A stretch of 64,000 bases of DNA from Atherix ibis (Eukaryota > Arthropoda > Insecta > Diptera > Athericidae). This document shows positions 44,804 to 58,249 of this stretch, piece by piece (position 1 is the stretch's first letter; the number at the start of each line of letters is the position of its first letter). Location of the stretch: positions 14,676,326-14,740,325 of the forward strand of contig OY282609.1 of the NCBI GenBank assembly GCA_958298945.1, read 5' to 3'. Below the pieces are notes generated by a model. It was given only the letters and a program-made list of their open reading frames with translations, made no database searches and had not been told where the DNA came from. A program made the position numbers and the translations under genes.

Positions 44804-46689
44804 GAAAGGGTCGAAGGGGTAGCAATAAACCATTTACAAATTATTTTGCAATAAGTTCTACAAAAAAAAACATTTTTTAAAATATAGAATCATATTTTTT
44901 TTCAATATGGTGCCTAAATAGCTTTTATGAAAACAATTTACAGAAAATATTATCGGTTCAAAATAAAAGGCACTAGGATTACTCACAGTATAATAGGGAT
45001 TGTATCGAGTTATGAGACCATGTAGCGACCATCAAAGATTATCTTATTTTGATTAGCTGAAATTTCTATTTTAATTTCTTTTTATTTGAAACTTAGAAGT
45101 TTTTTCGAAAATATTTCTGGTTTATGAAAATATTGTAAAAATTAAACATCTTTCATTAAATCTTACCTAGTTTGGGTTCGTAGCTCCGCAAATAGAAACT
45201 TTTCTAATCTCCAAATTTAGAAAATATAAAAATTTTTCTATTTTCTTAGGTGCAATTTTTCATTAAAAACTTTCAAAAATGGGTAGGTAAAAAATATTCA
45301 AATTATTCGTATAATAAAATCATTTGATTAAGAATTAAATTTTCCTTTATTTATTTTCTTAGTTAATATTTAAACAAGAATTATCATTTATATTATGAAA
45401 TTAGCATTGAAATTTTGAGTAAAATTACCTTTTGTATTCATTTAGAGTAATTTACTCAAGGTAATACTCAGATTATTGTTTTTAATTATTATTGCTGATA
45501 TAAAAAATCCTTTAAATACTCAGTTCAAATCTATCAACAAAATAATTAATACTATTTACTAATCAGCATTTCTCAATTGAACATTTTCACGTTGACAAAT
45601 TTATTCCAAAATCGAGGGAAACACCAATTTCAGTGGATACTATTATCCGTTTAATTCCTTCACAAACGCCTCGATTAGACAGGTAATGATCAGATCCTTA
45701 ATTCTAACATAAAATTAATATTAAATCATTTATTTTTCATGATGATGATTTCATGAAGTAATCCGCAAGCTTCGTTTCCGTTCAATTATTATGAAATGCA
45801 AATTGACGAACGTCACACAGCTTAATTGTAAATTTATTCCTTATGCTAAGTCCTTGTCTACTTATTGTTCTACGGCGTATAAATCTACGTACACATTCAT
45901 CAATTTTTGACAGGACTAATTAGCATTAATTAAATGATGACAATTGTATAAAATATTAGTGTTTACTTGTTCTTGAAGTGATCGATTTGGCAGTTGCCTT
46001 GTTCTGCAAATCCGGTTCAGAGAAAGGACCTAACTTTATAAACCATGCTAGTGGGCTAAGGACTGGCTAATCGTCTTTCACGATTCTCAGTCTATTCATC
46101 TGGCTTAGTTGTAGTATGTCTCTTTTTGTTTGTACTCGGGTTTCACATAAAACTCTATCAGCTAGACCACAATTTTTTTACCTTGATTAATGGTCACCTA
46201 TTAAGACATCACAACTCAAAGAGGATGTACATGTTGGGCAGCTAAAAAAAGGTTAGACGCCTTTTCACTCAGTAATATCGCTGGTTGTCGTTCGTATTAG
46301 TTTCGAAAGTATCGCTTAGCCATTAACAAAGGAGAGTTGTTAAAGATATCACTAATCCCCATCATACCGTCTTGCAACTGGGGAGCCAAATCAAAAGTCA
46401 TGAATTATTTGATTAATTAGAACGGTTAGTATTTCAAGTCGATAATTACTCTGACTGAGATTAAATTCGTAATTTTTGATTGTGTACACGTAATTACTGC
46501 GTAGCAACATGTACAAACCCTAAGTTGAACCATCTAGTGTATGGATCTTATTACCTTTCCAGAAAATCAACTTTCCCATTTTCCAACTTTTTCTTAAGAG
46601 AATTTAGAATAAGCCTTGCTTATCGATACAAATCTCACTTAAAAAAATTACCAAAAATTGATTTTGCTAAAAAAACATTACAAAAACAA
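44804..46689. other. Non-coding; homeodomain-site-rich block at 45.58-45.97 kb
   Basis: 45580-45970 is more complex than the surrounding A/T-run DNA. It contains ATGCAAAT (octamer, near 45796) and a dense TAATTAGCATTAATTAAATGATGACA-type segment near 45917-45943, together with several TAAT cores. 46.0-46.47 kb is also less AT-rich, with possible decayed LINE-like frames I could not place. No gene is supported. Confidence 0.4.
45917..45943. promoter_or_regulatory. Dense homeodomain-type binding sites
   Basis: Overlapping TAATTA and ATTAATTA cores are followed by ATGATGACA, a string that resembles Hox/TALE-type composite sites. This is a motif match only. AT-rich DNA produces TAAT cores by chance, but their packing beside less AT-rich sequence is notable. 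Confidence 0.25.
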
Positions 46690-47165
46690 TTTTGAGTGAA
46701 ACAATTTTCATTGAAACAATTTTCCTGAAACAATTTTTACCGAAATAATTTTTACTGAAACAATTTTTATTAAATCAATTTTTACTGAACTTTTGTTTGC
46801 TGAATATTGTTTCAATTTTCAGTTTTTAGCGAAACAATTTCTACTGAAACACTTTGTACTGAATTAATTTTTAATGAAACAATTTGTACCGAAACAATTT
46901 TAACTGAAACAATTTTTACTGATACAGTTTTTAGTGAAAAGTTTCACTGACGCAATTTTTACTTAAACAATTTTTACTGAATATTTTTACTCAGTAAATT
47001 TTAAATGAAAATTTTTTTACTGGAAAAATCTTTACCGAAATAAATTTTACTGAAACAATTTATACTTTTTTATTGAAACAATTTTTACTGTTACAATATT
47101 TATTAAAACAGTTTTAAGTGAAACAATTTCTACTGAAACAATTTTTACTAAACTTTTGTTTGCTA
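46690..47165 (+). repeat. Minisatellite, unit near CTGAAACAATTTTTA (15-17 bp)
   Basis: More than 20 imperfect units spread over about 475 bp. Best preserved at 46690-46790, 46820-46990 and 47040-47150, with variants GATACAG and AAATCAA and a few interruptions. The reverse complement (CAGTAAAAATTGTTTCAG) resembles the clusters at 14.7 and 24.7 kb. It is not coding; the short minus-strand frame at 47047-47229 is made of this repeat. Confidence 0.9.
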
Positions 47166-47229
47166 AATATTGTTTAAATTTTCGTTTTGTTTTTATAGCT
47201 TTAGGAAGTTTCAAAAATTTAAATGTCAA

Positions 47230-49582
47230 AGTGCTTATTGTTATTTAATTTTCATATTAATTTCTAATGATAATTTTTATTTATTCTTTATTAGAATTTA
47301 TATGTAAGTAATCGTCAAAGAAACTTGTTATAATTACGAAATTTAATACTGAATTCCAAACAACTTTTTTTATAATTTTCCTCGAATTTCTTTGTTGATT
47401 ACTTTCAACCTGACGAGTAGGTCAATTTATTTATATACTTAATTTTTGTTCATTTGAAGAAATATTAAACCCACTCAAAACTGTCTTACGCAAATTATGA
47501 CGAGTAAGTTAATCATCTTAAATTATTTTTTTTTCTTCTTAGAAAATGCTGGTTCTTCTAAATATAACTCAATATTTAACCAACGATTTTATTTTTATTA
47601 CACTTATGGTAATTCATATTATATACAAAAAGGCTTTAAAGTTTTATTAAGATTTGACCATCGCCGATAAGAAATAATTCACAATAGCAGTCGTAATTTA
47701 TTAATATTCATTTTTTTTTTTGTGTAGATATTAAGTTATATATTTATTTTAGTACCTTTCATCAATATTAAAAGGGTTTTGTTCAGATCTTTTTTCTAAA
47801 TGGTCTTTATTCCAGTATTTAGGTAAATAAATTTAATGAACTTGAATTTATTAAATTAAAGGTATTTTCGACTATTTTCCCTTGCGATGTAATAATATGG
47901 AAGCTTGGGAATATTTTTCCAGCTTACATTTGATTTTACACGATGAACTACTCTCGTCAATTTTGAAAAATCAATCGAAAGTTAAATATTTTCTTGCACC
48001 CTTCAAATATACTTACTCATATAGGAGTATGTACATTGTTGGATTAAATCAATTTTTATAAAGGATTTTATCAATCTTTTAACTGTGATAAAAAATATTA
48101 TTCCAAGCATACTGCTAACCCTGTACGAGATATGATTTAATTCATTGGAAAAGTAATAGAAGAGTATCACGTTAAATGTGTATATGATCGACAATGTATA
48201 AGAAAATCCCTTATCGATCCGTTAATCCATTGAAATCAATTTTTTCCGTCTTGAAAATGCCATGTTTGAGGAAATGCGATGCGGTGTACCCCTAAAGGTT
48301 CTGCGAACTCCATCAACCTTGGTTGGAGGCGATTCCGATTTCTTCTGAATTTACATTACACTCAGTGTCAACAATATTATAAACATAAGTCAATCGAATT
48401 GTGCAAATATGCAATATGATATACTCGTTCACATGATAAAACGGATAGTGTAGGTTAGGTTATCCCAAGTGATGAATTTTGTTGATATTGAATAGCGAAA
48501 AATCGGTGGCCCGATTTTACTTGTACGAAAAGGCCGTCTCTGTTATCAATACTGCTACTCCCACCTTTGCTTATCTGCCCGTGTCCCAGCGATAATATTA
48601 GTTTTGAAAATATGAATTTATACACCTCTTCATATATTCAAGAGGATTTTTTGCACAGGTATTTATTTACTTGTAAGGAATAGAAACGAAAATGCGTAGA
48701 AGGAATTTTATTTTCTCATTTTTGCCATAAAATTTAGGATTAAATTTAATATTTACATGTGCTTCTTTAAACAAAAAAACTTTTTTGGTTTGATTATTTT
48801 AAATGAGAATTTTTCTAAAAATAATAATATGCACAATAAATATGTTAAGACGGTAGTTTTCTACAGAAATATTCGAGGGAATTTTCAAGCTTATTATTTC
48901 TCAAATACGCCCTTTTAACATTGAATAAGGATCTGTTTTCTAAAGAAAAAATTTATGAAAATTGGCAAAATTAAATTACTTTTTTTTAAGTAAATTTAAT
49001 TTATGGTATTCAGATTGTGGTATTAGTATTTTAAAATTTTTTTTCAAATAATTTTGTATTTTTTACTTAAAGTCTGAAAATTCCTATTGCTATGTCCCGA
49101 AAAAAAAATTTTCTTTAATAAATTTTATAAAGTATTAAAAAAACAATTTCTTAAAGAAATGTTTTTTTTGAAAAATTTATAATATTTAGAGAAAAATTTT
49201 ACATTAATTGATAAAATTAGGGTCTAAATTTAAAAAAACAATAATTTTTAAAAAATTCATAAAAAAAATGTTTTGTCATAATCCTGTATGGAAACTTTTA
49301 GTTTTCTTAAATAGTCTTTAAAAAATGTGCACCAAATTATTTTTTTTTTAATATTTAAAAGACATTTTAATGCTTTCTAATTTGCATTTTATATTTTAGT
49401 TTATAACTTTTTCAAAGAAAATTTTTAAAAAGCTCGCGGCAAAGCTTCGATTGAAAGGTAAATTTTTTTTGAAAATTTTTTTTTTTAAATATTATCAGAA
49501 ATTTTATTAAAAAAGAATATTTTATCCTAAATGGATTTTCTACAACTTTTGTTTAACAGTTTTTATTTATGAAAAATCTCTT
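47230..49582. other. Non-coding; complex block at 48.2-48.6 kb
   Basis: A/T-run DNA apart from 48190-48600, which is less AT-rich and includes GATCCGTTAATCCATTGA (a TAATCC-type site) and GGTTGGAGGCGATTCCGATT. No ORF or RNA gene is recognised. Confidence 0.4.
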
Positions 49583-49686
49583 GAAAATTACTTTTGATAA
49601 ATATTTAAATATGAAAATTACTTTTGATAAAATAATTCGAAGGTATTTTAAATGAAAATTACTTTTGATAAAATAATTCGAAGGTA
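49583..49686 (+). repeat. Short tandem duplication, 41-bp spacing
   Basis: A 35-bp block starting ATGAAAATTACTTTTGATAA is identical at 49611-49645 and 49652-49686. A partial third copy starts at 49583. The identity suggests a recent event. Confidence 0.85.
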
Positions 49687-52600
49687 AATTTTTCCAGTTT
49701 TTTTAAACCCAAAAAAAAATTTTTTTTTTCACTAGCATTTTTTATAGTTTTACTAAACAATTTTTTTAAGAAAAATTTCGCATAGTTTTTTTGGAAAATT
49801 CTTTCTAGAGCTTTATTTAAAAATTCTCACAAACTTATATTCTGTTTCTTGTCAAAAAATCAAACTCTTATTGTTGATTATATTATGGTGTACATTTTTA
49901 TATTCTTATCTTTTATGCCAAATTAAATTTCTTTAAAAAAGTTTATTTTATTAACTAGGAAATAGATCATGATAAAAATAATTTGAAGAAACAGAAAACT
50001 CCATTTCAAGTATGCCACAATTCAAATCATTATAAATATATTTTCGTTAGAAAACTTCGCTCTGAGATCCTTTAAAAAAGAATAGCTTTATTCGCCGTAA
50101 AGTTTAGCAAAAAAGCATAATACAACCAAGGAGTCTCTGTCGTAAATATTTGGATTGTGTCTTTGATTTACAGGAAATTCTAAATAGCTTCGGGAAATGC
50201 TTTTCAGACTTCACGGATTCTGCGTTAAATGACAAGTTTCAACCCCACCCCCACCAAACATATAACTGTTCGAACCATCTGAAAAATATCACAAAGGGGA
50301 AATGGAAACTGTTCGAAATAAAATTCACATCAAATTATTATAACAAGAATTCATGTCGTCTGTTTATATTTGCTTTCAGATTAACAATTTTCTCAATTTT
50401 CCTTTCATGTTTATTAGTTTTTTTCCTTTCTTAATATTTAAAGAATATTTTTTAATATATTTTATAATTTTATTATTTATATTTTTTTTTTATAATTTTC
50501 ATTCGTCCTTTTTTTAGATTTTCATAATGATACGAGTATGTTTAATTTATTTATTTTTATTATTTATGTTGTTTAGAAATTCATATTTTCTCATTTCATT
50601 TAATAATTAACTTATACTCCTTAAAATTACATAATTTTTTGGTTTTAAATTTATCCTAAGCAGCTATTTTTTTATATTTTTCACTTTTTTTTTATCCAAA
50701 TTAAGCTAATTTATATGAGTATTAGATTTTTTTGTTCCATTATTAATATTTATTAATTTTCTTTCCCTTTTTATTTTTACTATATTTGATGTATTTTCCT
50801 TATTCACATTCATATACACACAAATTTACAAGCTTTTCGTAAACCTTTATTAAGCATCCAGTCTTAATTTTTACTATTTTTGGTTTTGGTATTTATTTTT
50901 TTTTCTATATACAGTTTTTTTGTTTTCTTTTTTGGGGCGGAGGGCGGTGTATTTTATAAAAAGCAAATCACTTAATTGACACAAAATAATTTTTATCTAA
51001 AAACTATTTATATTCAGAAACTCTCGTTGCAATTTTGATAATAGAAGAAGAATAAACTTTACATAAAAACAAAATTGTACAAAAAAAATTGTTGAAGGAA
51101 AATAAAAATTCAGAAAATTTTCTCTTTCACCTATTTGACTTTTCAACGAAATTGTAATTATTTTCACTTTCCTTGTCCAAAATGAAAAACGGGGAACTCT
51201 TCCAGAAATGGAACTACATTTACAAAGGCATATTTTTTTAGTCAAACGTGAAAAAGGAAAATAATGGCATAGAGTACTTAACTGATATTTTGGAAGAATC
51301 CTTTATCCTTTAGTCGTAAAAAAAACCAATGCAAGCGCATACGTCATTCACGTTTGATGTCTTTCAGAATTCCTATTCTGAATCAATATTTGTTTAAGCT
51401 TAATTCGTTAGATAAAAGTCATCTTTTAACATCAAAATTAATTGGAAAAAAAATATTCGCTTTGCTTTGAACAATTTAATTTTCGAATGTAGAAAAAAAT
51501 TTCGAATTTTTCCATTATGGATAACGAATGTAAGTTTATAAAAATGTTGACAGCACTGAACAGAATTTAATGAACAGGAAATGCATCTTTTTCGTATATT
51601 TTTAAATTAAATAATTTAATAGAAGTTTTATTAGTTTTTGCTTTATTTTAAACGTATCAAATTTATGGCATTAATACCTTACTGTAAGTAGCCCCAGCAA
51701 ATTGGATGGATACTTTTTTCAAGAGAATTTTGCAATAATTATTTTAATAATTATTTAAAAAGGTATTTAGAAATTATCCTTGTTAATAATAAAAATTTAT
51801 TTATAATTAACTAATAGTAGTAACAGGAAAATGTGGATGAACAAAACCCTAAAAATGCAGGCGAACAGATAAAAACTAATATTTATTTTTCCATAGTTTG
51901 GTTTTAACAATTTTCCAATGCTTATGGGAAGAGTTGATTATTCTTTTGGTATTACCTTTTCGCTTTCCAGGATTTTCCGAATTATCTCCCGTATCGATAT
52001 TATTCGGCTGAAACAATTCACTACCTTTTCGTGCTTTCCCTGAAAGTTTATTTATTAATTATTTCCAATAAATTAATTATTTATAGAAAATTTAAATGTT
52101 AATAAAAGATTAACAATTAAAACATAAAATTTGCACTGTTTCGTAATGCTTAATATTATTTCCGACCTGCAAATACCTGAAATTTTCTTACCTTTGTATC
52201 GTCCATCATGTGAATCTAGTGAATTAACTGTGTTCCGCGGTATGTTATTCCTGTGGGTTTTTGGGATTTATTTTAAAAATTCAGCATTTAGAATTTTATA
52301 TTAAGAAAATATCGAGCAAAGGTAATTGAAACAATTTTATTTATTATAAAAGAAAAATAATATTTAATTTGAAAGTCAAGAAATAAATCTTTTTGCGGAT
52401 TCAAAAGTCGAAAATCTAATATTAGTGCAAGTTTTGTAGTGTTTTCATTAAGTCAACAATGGGAATTAATTTTGGTGAGGTCTTTGAACTGAGAAACCTT
52501 AACAGGAATACAAAATTATCCCGAAAATAGTATTGGATATAACCACTATTAGAATTTGTAGAACTTTTACGATTCAATATGCAAAGTGCATTCCGATTGC

Positions 52601-53428
52601 AATCTGCACTTCGAACACGAATGCCACCATCTCTAATTTCATGACAAGTCCTTATTAATAACTCAGTTGAATGGAATGATTTGATTTTCAATGCTTCTAG
52701 GTATTATTTTCGATTCTAATTTTTTTTGGTCGAAATTTTTAAGTCTTTACAAATTTTTATTATTAATATTATTTACATTTAATTAGATTTAAAGTTAATT
52801 TTCATACCAAAACTGGTTTTTTATTTCTACGATAATAAAATCATCTCCTAAAAATTTATCGTATATTTTGAAAAAATAATTAATTTTAGGACTCAGGTGG
52901 AGGTTTTAATCAAAATACAATTAGTTCATCGATATTGTTTTAGTCAATTTCAAAAAATTTATAGTACATTGAAAAGATATTCTACTATTTTAATTTTCTA
53001 AGTCAAATCATTTAAGAAAAAAATTTAAAGCCAAAAATTAAATATTTCTTAGATTACCAATATGAACATCTCATAAATACAGATTATCCTAGATATTTTA
53101 AATAAATACCTAAACAAAAACATTTTTAAAAACAATTTTTGAACAGAAAATTATGAAAAGCGTCATTTGTCATAAAAATCAGTTCCTTAATTTCGGAAAA
53201 TTTGATGAAATTGAAAAAAATTGTATGAGAAAAATTATATTTCCTCTAAGTTCATATTGGTTTTAAAATTTTGCATTTTAAAAAATTTAAAAAAACACAA
53301 TTTTTGATAAGTTTGATCAAATAATTTTTTTATTAAAAATCATATATTTTTAGACAGGAATTAGTGTGTACTTAATCAGGATTTTTTTCTGAATTAAAAA
53401 TAATGAAATTTGACCCTTAAAAATAGGA
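49687..53428. other. Non-coding, AT-rich
   Basis: No recognised gene. A + frame of 94 codons at 50150-50434 (MDCVFDLQEILNSFGKCF, then a Phe/Leu-rich tail) shows no family resemblance. 50.4-50.95 kb is strongly T-rich on this strand. 51.25-52.7 kb has a few less AT-rich patches without usable frames. Confidence 0.4.
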
Positions 53429-53515
53429 TTTTTCTAATTTACCTATGTTTTTTCATACTTTCTTTTTTTTCTAATTTACCTATGTTTTTTCATATTTTTT
53501 CTAATTTACTTGTAT
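53429..53515 (+). repeat. Tandem copies of TTTTTCTAATTTACCTATG
   Basis: A block of about 29 bp reading TTTTTCTAATTTACCTATG plus TTTTTTCATA is present at about 53429 and again at about 53466. A shortened third copy (TTTTTTCTAATTTACTTG) is at about 53496. Confidence 0.8.
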
Positions 53516-56500
53516 ACAAATCCAATTCCAAAATAGTTGGGATTATATAGACAAAATGTTGGAATGCTTATAACGGAAAATTACAATTATTTTCAGTTAG
53601 GACATAAAACAACTTTTCTTGAAGAAATATACTGGGAATTTTTTGATTTTCCTTATAAAAATACATAGAACTTGAAAATTAAGGATACTGGAATATATGC
53701 ATTACTATGCAGCTGTCTCGAGTTTGCAACAAGCCTTTCAATTCGTGCCAAAAAATTATGCAATATAACAAATACATTCAAAATTGAAATAAATCAAGTA
53801 GAAAATCCTGAAAATTATTGATTTTCTTAAGAGAATTGTCATCTTTTTAAAATTATTATCAGTCATCGTTGTACTTGTCACACTAAAATGAAATAAAATA
53901 ATGTGATTATTAGTGATAACGTTCCCTTTTTAATCGCAATTTAGCCGCATAGCCCACTTAATATAGGAAAATAGGTTTGGGTGCCTACTATTCGGAAGAG
54001 TAGCGAGAAGTGTATTCTACAGTTAAGTTGGGCAATGCCAAGTCTAAAAAGATATTGCAGATTGCGAATGTTATTCTTTGAAGGAATCGGTAGTAGTGGA
54101 AGGACGATTAAAACATTTTCCATACGTGAGTCAGTCAACTGAAATGAAAGCGGACTCTTCCAGATAGTAGACAGTAGCATATTATGGCAACTATCTAAGG
54201 CACGGTACACAAGTATTTAGTACTTCCGACACGTAATGAATATCAAATAAGTGTAATCATGTCAAGCACAGTTTTCGTTCAGTATGCGATCCAATTTGCA
54301 TTTATGTATACATATTTATGGAGACGCATATGTGTGTCCTGTCTTACATCTTTTACGCACTTGAATTTTCAAAATCATACTATCACCAGCATCCTTCACT
54401 CCGCCGCAAGCCAGATTGTTGGTGCAGAATTTTAGGGGTTTGACTGAGCCAGTCAGTCAGTCAGTTTGTCTGTACGTCAATCACTGAGACAAATATTCGA
54501 GCAGAAAAAAACCAACAGTAATAATTTTCAGCAAATTTGTCAAAAAGTATTCATTGTTCATCAATAAATGCCTTGTTTTTTATGTAAAAAGAAATGAAAT
54601 CAAATAAAATAAAGTCAAAACAATAATCAAAAGCACAAAAGTTTATTTATTTAATAAAAATTTCTCCAAAAAAATTCTCTTTTTTTAAAGTTTTTTAAAA
54701 TTGAGGATGCTTTCCATTTTATTTTTTATTTTTTTCGCACAAATTGTGTTTTCTATACTGTCTAGGATGAAAAAAAATTATTGAGTGAGTTTATACAGTT
54801 TTTAGATATTATTTTGTGATTTATTTAAATTGGTACAATTGGATTTAAAATTTTATATAATTCACTTTTGGAAGACTTGAAACTTATTTTCACAATAAAT
54901 TTAGGAATTTCGAAACTTTCCCTTAGTAAGCTTAAAGCTCTTGAATTTTTTTTTAATATCAAGAAGGGTAAGAATTGCCGAACAATAACGCTTTTATATT
55001 TCTCATAATTTTACCAAAAAAAATATTAATTATGAGTTTTCAATTTATTTCTAAAAATACTTAACAAAAACCTTTTTGAATAATTATGAATTATATTTAC
55101 CTAGAGAGCTCTTAGTTCTTTTAATCCAGATTTAAAAACTAACCACTCTGCTCTCAATTTTACTAATAGGAATATTATGGTTCCACTACCATGAAAATTC
55201 ACTTACTGTGCAAGTAATTTATTTTGAAAGAACATCGAGACATATTTTTACAATTTTTTAAATGAAAGAATAAACAAGAAAATTTAAAAAAATCCTTCTG
55301 CATTTTATTAATTTTAAAGGACATTTTTCGTTCACGTCCTACAATCAAAGAAATTATTTACTCTCACACTTATTGTAGTCTGGAAAAAAAAGTAACTCTT
55401 CGCTAGGGATTAAATATAAAACAAAATGCACAATATAATATGGTTGAGATGAACTAGAAAAATATGGAATATTTAGAATGAAAATAGTAATAATATCAGT
55501 CGTACGAACATTCAGCTGCACATCATTTTATATACGAATATAATCATATATTTTTCGAGCAGTTTCTTGTGGGCGATGGGAAACTGCAATATTTAAACGG
55601 CCACACAATTTGGCGCATAATGCATTTCTATGCCATTAAATTACTTTCTCTGAGACATATGTATGTCTATACCCTGTAAGTTTATAGCATCGTTAATTAT
55701 ACAAACATGAAATTATATATTATATGCTTGTCTTTTTTGTGGATTTTCTTATAGAATTCAAATGACAGTACTTTTTTCATTATTTTTTTTATATACATTT
55801 TTAAAAAATTCGATCGGTAAACTTATATAGCTTAAATGGATTTTTATATTTAAGATGGTTTTTTTTATATATATTTTCATCCAAAAAAGGAATTTATATT
55901 TTTTAGGATCTACCCCACTTGACCGAATTTTCTACTTTGTAGGTCAATAAAAACCTAAATAATACCAGATATGCAAAAAAAAAATGTTTACTTAAAAATA
56001 GGTTAAAGAATGTCAAGACTTGAGACAATTGATGATTTCGTCGTTACCAAACAGGTGGCGCACAAATCAGCAAGGCTTAATATGGAATCTTCAAAAGTTT
56101 GTTGCCTGTGATAGCACTATTGCCAGAAGATGCCATAATTCAATGATGCTTCATCGTATTGACGAAAAACCGAATACGAACGTACGTACGAACGAATACG
56201 AGGAGAGGTTCTGTTCAGTGTTTGACGCTATCAATGATATGATGTGCATTTGTCGTTGGTTTGTTGAACCGAAAGGATGTTTTCTGTGTTTGTTTCCGTG
56301 TAATAAAAAAATTTAAATGATTTTAATATCAACTAACGTGAATTTCATTATAAATATGAGCATTTTTTGTCTTCAAAGAAAAATAAAGAAATTTTTACAC
56401 TTTAATAAGTTAATAATTATAAAAAGTTCCGGCACGATTTTTTCTGGTTATGTGGGTGGGGGAGCACATCTCTGCTAAGACTTCGAACCCCCCCACAATC

Positions 56501-58249
56501 TTCGCATAAAGTTAATAACAAGCATTCCGAACAGAAACATGTACTCTCTGAGTATGGTTATCATTGGCCATACTCCTGTAGAACTTCGTATTCACAAAAA
56601 TTTTAATTTACATCTAAATTTTAATACCTTTTGTCCTTTCAAATTTTATTCATATCATAAAAGACTTTAAACCAAGCATGCCTTTTTTAGATTAGTTTTT
56701 ATATTAGTGATAATACATAAATTTTAGGGTTGTAATTCTAACTGACCTACAATTCAGAGAAAAATCATATTCAATTATTTTCATTGACCTTAAACTAAGT
56801 CGGAAATTTTTTTGGTAGTCGAAACTATGTGGATTTAAAACTATGTGTTTTTTTTAATTTTATATAAATTATTATGAAAATATACCAGTAGTTATTTTGA
56901 TTATTATTTGAACTTTTTGTGCGATTAAATTCTCGAAAATATTTAATATTTTACTGTCTGAATTTGAATGTTGCTCTTATTGCAATTTATTGTATTTTTA
57001 TTTTAATAGTTTTATATAAGAAAAATTCTTTTCTTTTTAAAATAAAGTTAAAAAGTCTTTGCTTTTTTTTAAAATATTTGTGATATTCATAAATATTTCA
57101 AATAACTTTCAATATTTCACTTTCAATCTGGTAAATCTTGTACATTTTAAAAAAAATATCTATTGCAAAATTTATAGATTATTGTGAATTTCATTCTGCT
57201 AAATTTTTTTTACTGTTTGTTAATTAACAAATCTATATTCTTACTTTTCTTATACTTATAATAATTGTGAATCATAATTTCAGTTTTTTTTTTCTATTCT
57301 GAATTTATTATGAACTAATTTCAGTAATTATTAATGCGTCAAATTACTTATTGTGTAATTTTTTAATAAGAAATCATTTTTTCTGTACTTGGAAATTATA
57401 TTTGTGGATATATATAATATATATAATACTACCAAAAATAGGCACCTTAAATAGAAATTTATATTTATTCAACACCAGTCAACAATACTAACAAAAAATT
57501 AATTCTTTAAATAAAAATGTTTTTTTTTTTCAAAGCCAAGTAACAAAATCCTATTTGAAACTTCTATTTTTTTTCGTATTATCGGATCAAAATAATAATT
57601 TCATTTTCAACAAATTTTATTCTCGACTTTAAAATAATATAAATTTGAGTTGTACTGAAATTCTTAAACATGAATTTATTAAAATTCATATTTTACTTTT
57701 CGGATTAAATGTACGTTTTTTTCCAGAATTCAAGATTATTTAGAAAGACAGAAACGAGATTTTCAAATTAGAAAAACTTATAAACATAAAACACTGGTTC
57801 TTGTTGTTAAAAAACTCGTTACCATTTTTTCAAAAATATTTTTCTGCTATTGAATCATACCAAAAATGCCTAAACTTTTAATGCGATTTTTTTGTCAGGA
57901 TATCAGTAGGACTAAATTATATTTTTTCTGTCTAACCAAACAATTTTTGTTAAGAACTGATTTTTATTAAACTTAATATTTTTTACTTTTTTAAAAAAAA
58001 AAATAAATACATAAAATGGCATATATTTGAAAAGCACATAATCAATTTTGAAATCAGTAATAAAGTGCGACTGCTTGTAAGTTAATGCATAATTCAACCC
58101 AATAAGTTTATTGTAAGTTAAGTAAATCCCAATGGTGTCGTTTGTATTAATTCTCAAACGGGAAATTGTCACTTGGAAGCTTATTTTACACTTCAATTTA
58201 AATGAGTTATTATCGAACCAGACACGATAAATCAGAGAATGTGTATATA
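53516..58249. other. Non-coding with microsatellite and unrecognised short frames
   Basis: 54450-54465 is a CAGT tetranucleotide run. 55480-55700 and 56020-56320 are less AT-rich; the latter has a 98-codon + frame (56020-56316) with several Cys and Trp that I do not recognise. 56.4-56.6 kb includes a short GC-richer block. 57.0-58.2 kb is A/T-run DNA. Confidence 0.35.

Noticed and set aside
46000..46470. Possible further Jockey-type reverse transcriptase remnant
   Set aside because: Some strings recall LINE protein (QLDHNFFTLINGHLLRHHNS) but no diagnostic motif could be placed in order.
47047..47229. Minus-strand frame rich in VKIVS repeats
   Set aside because: It is the translated CTGAAACAATTTTTA minisatellite.
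54450..54465. CAGT tetranucleotide run
   Set aside because: Ordinary short microsatellite of no further interest.
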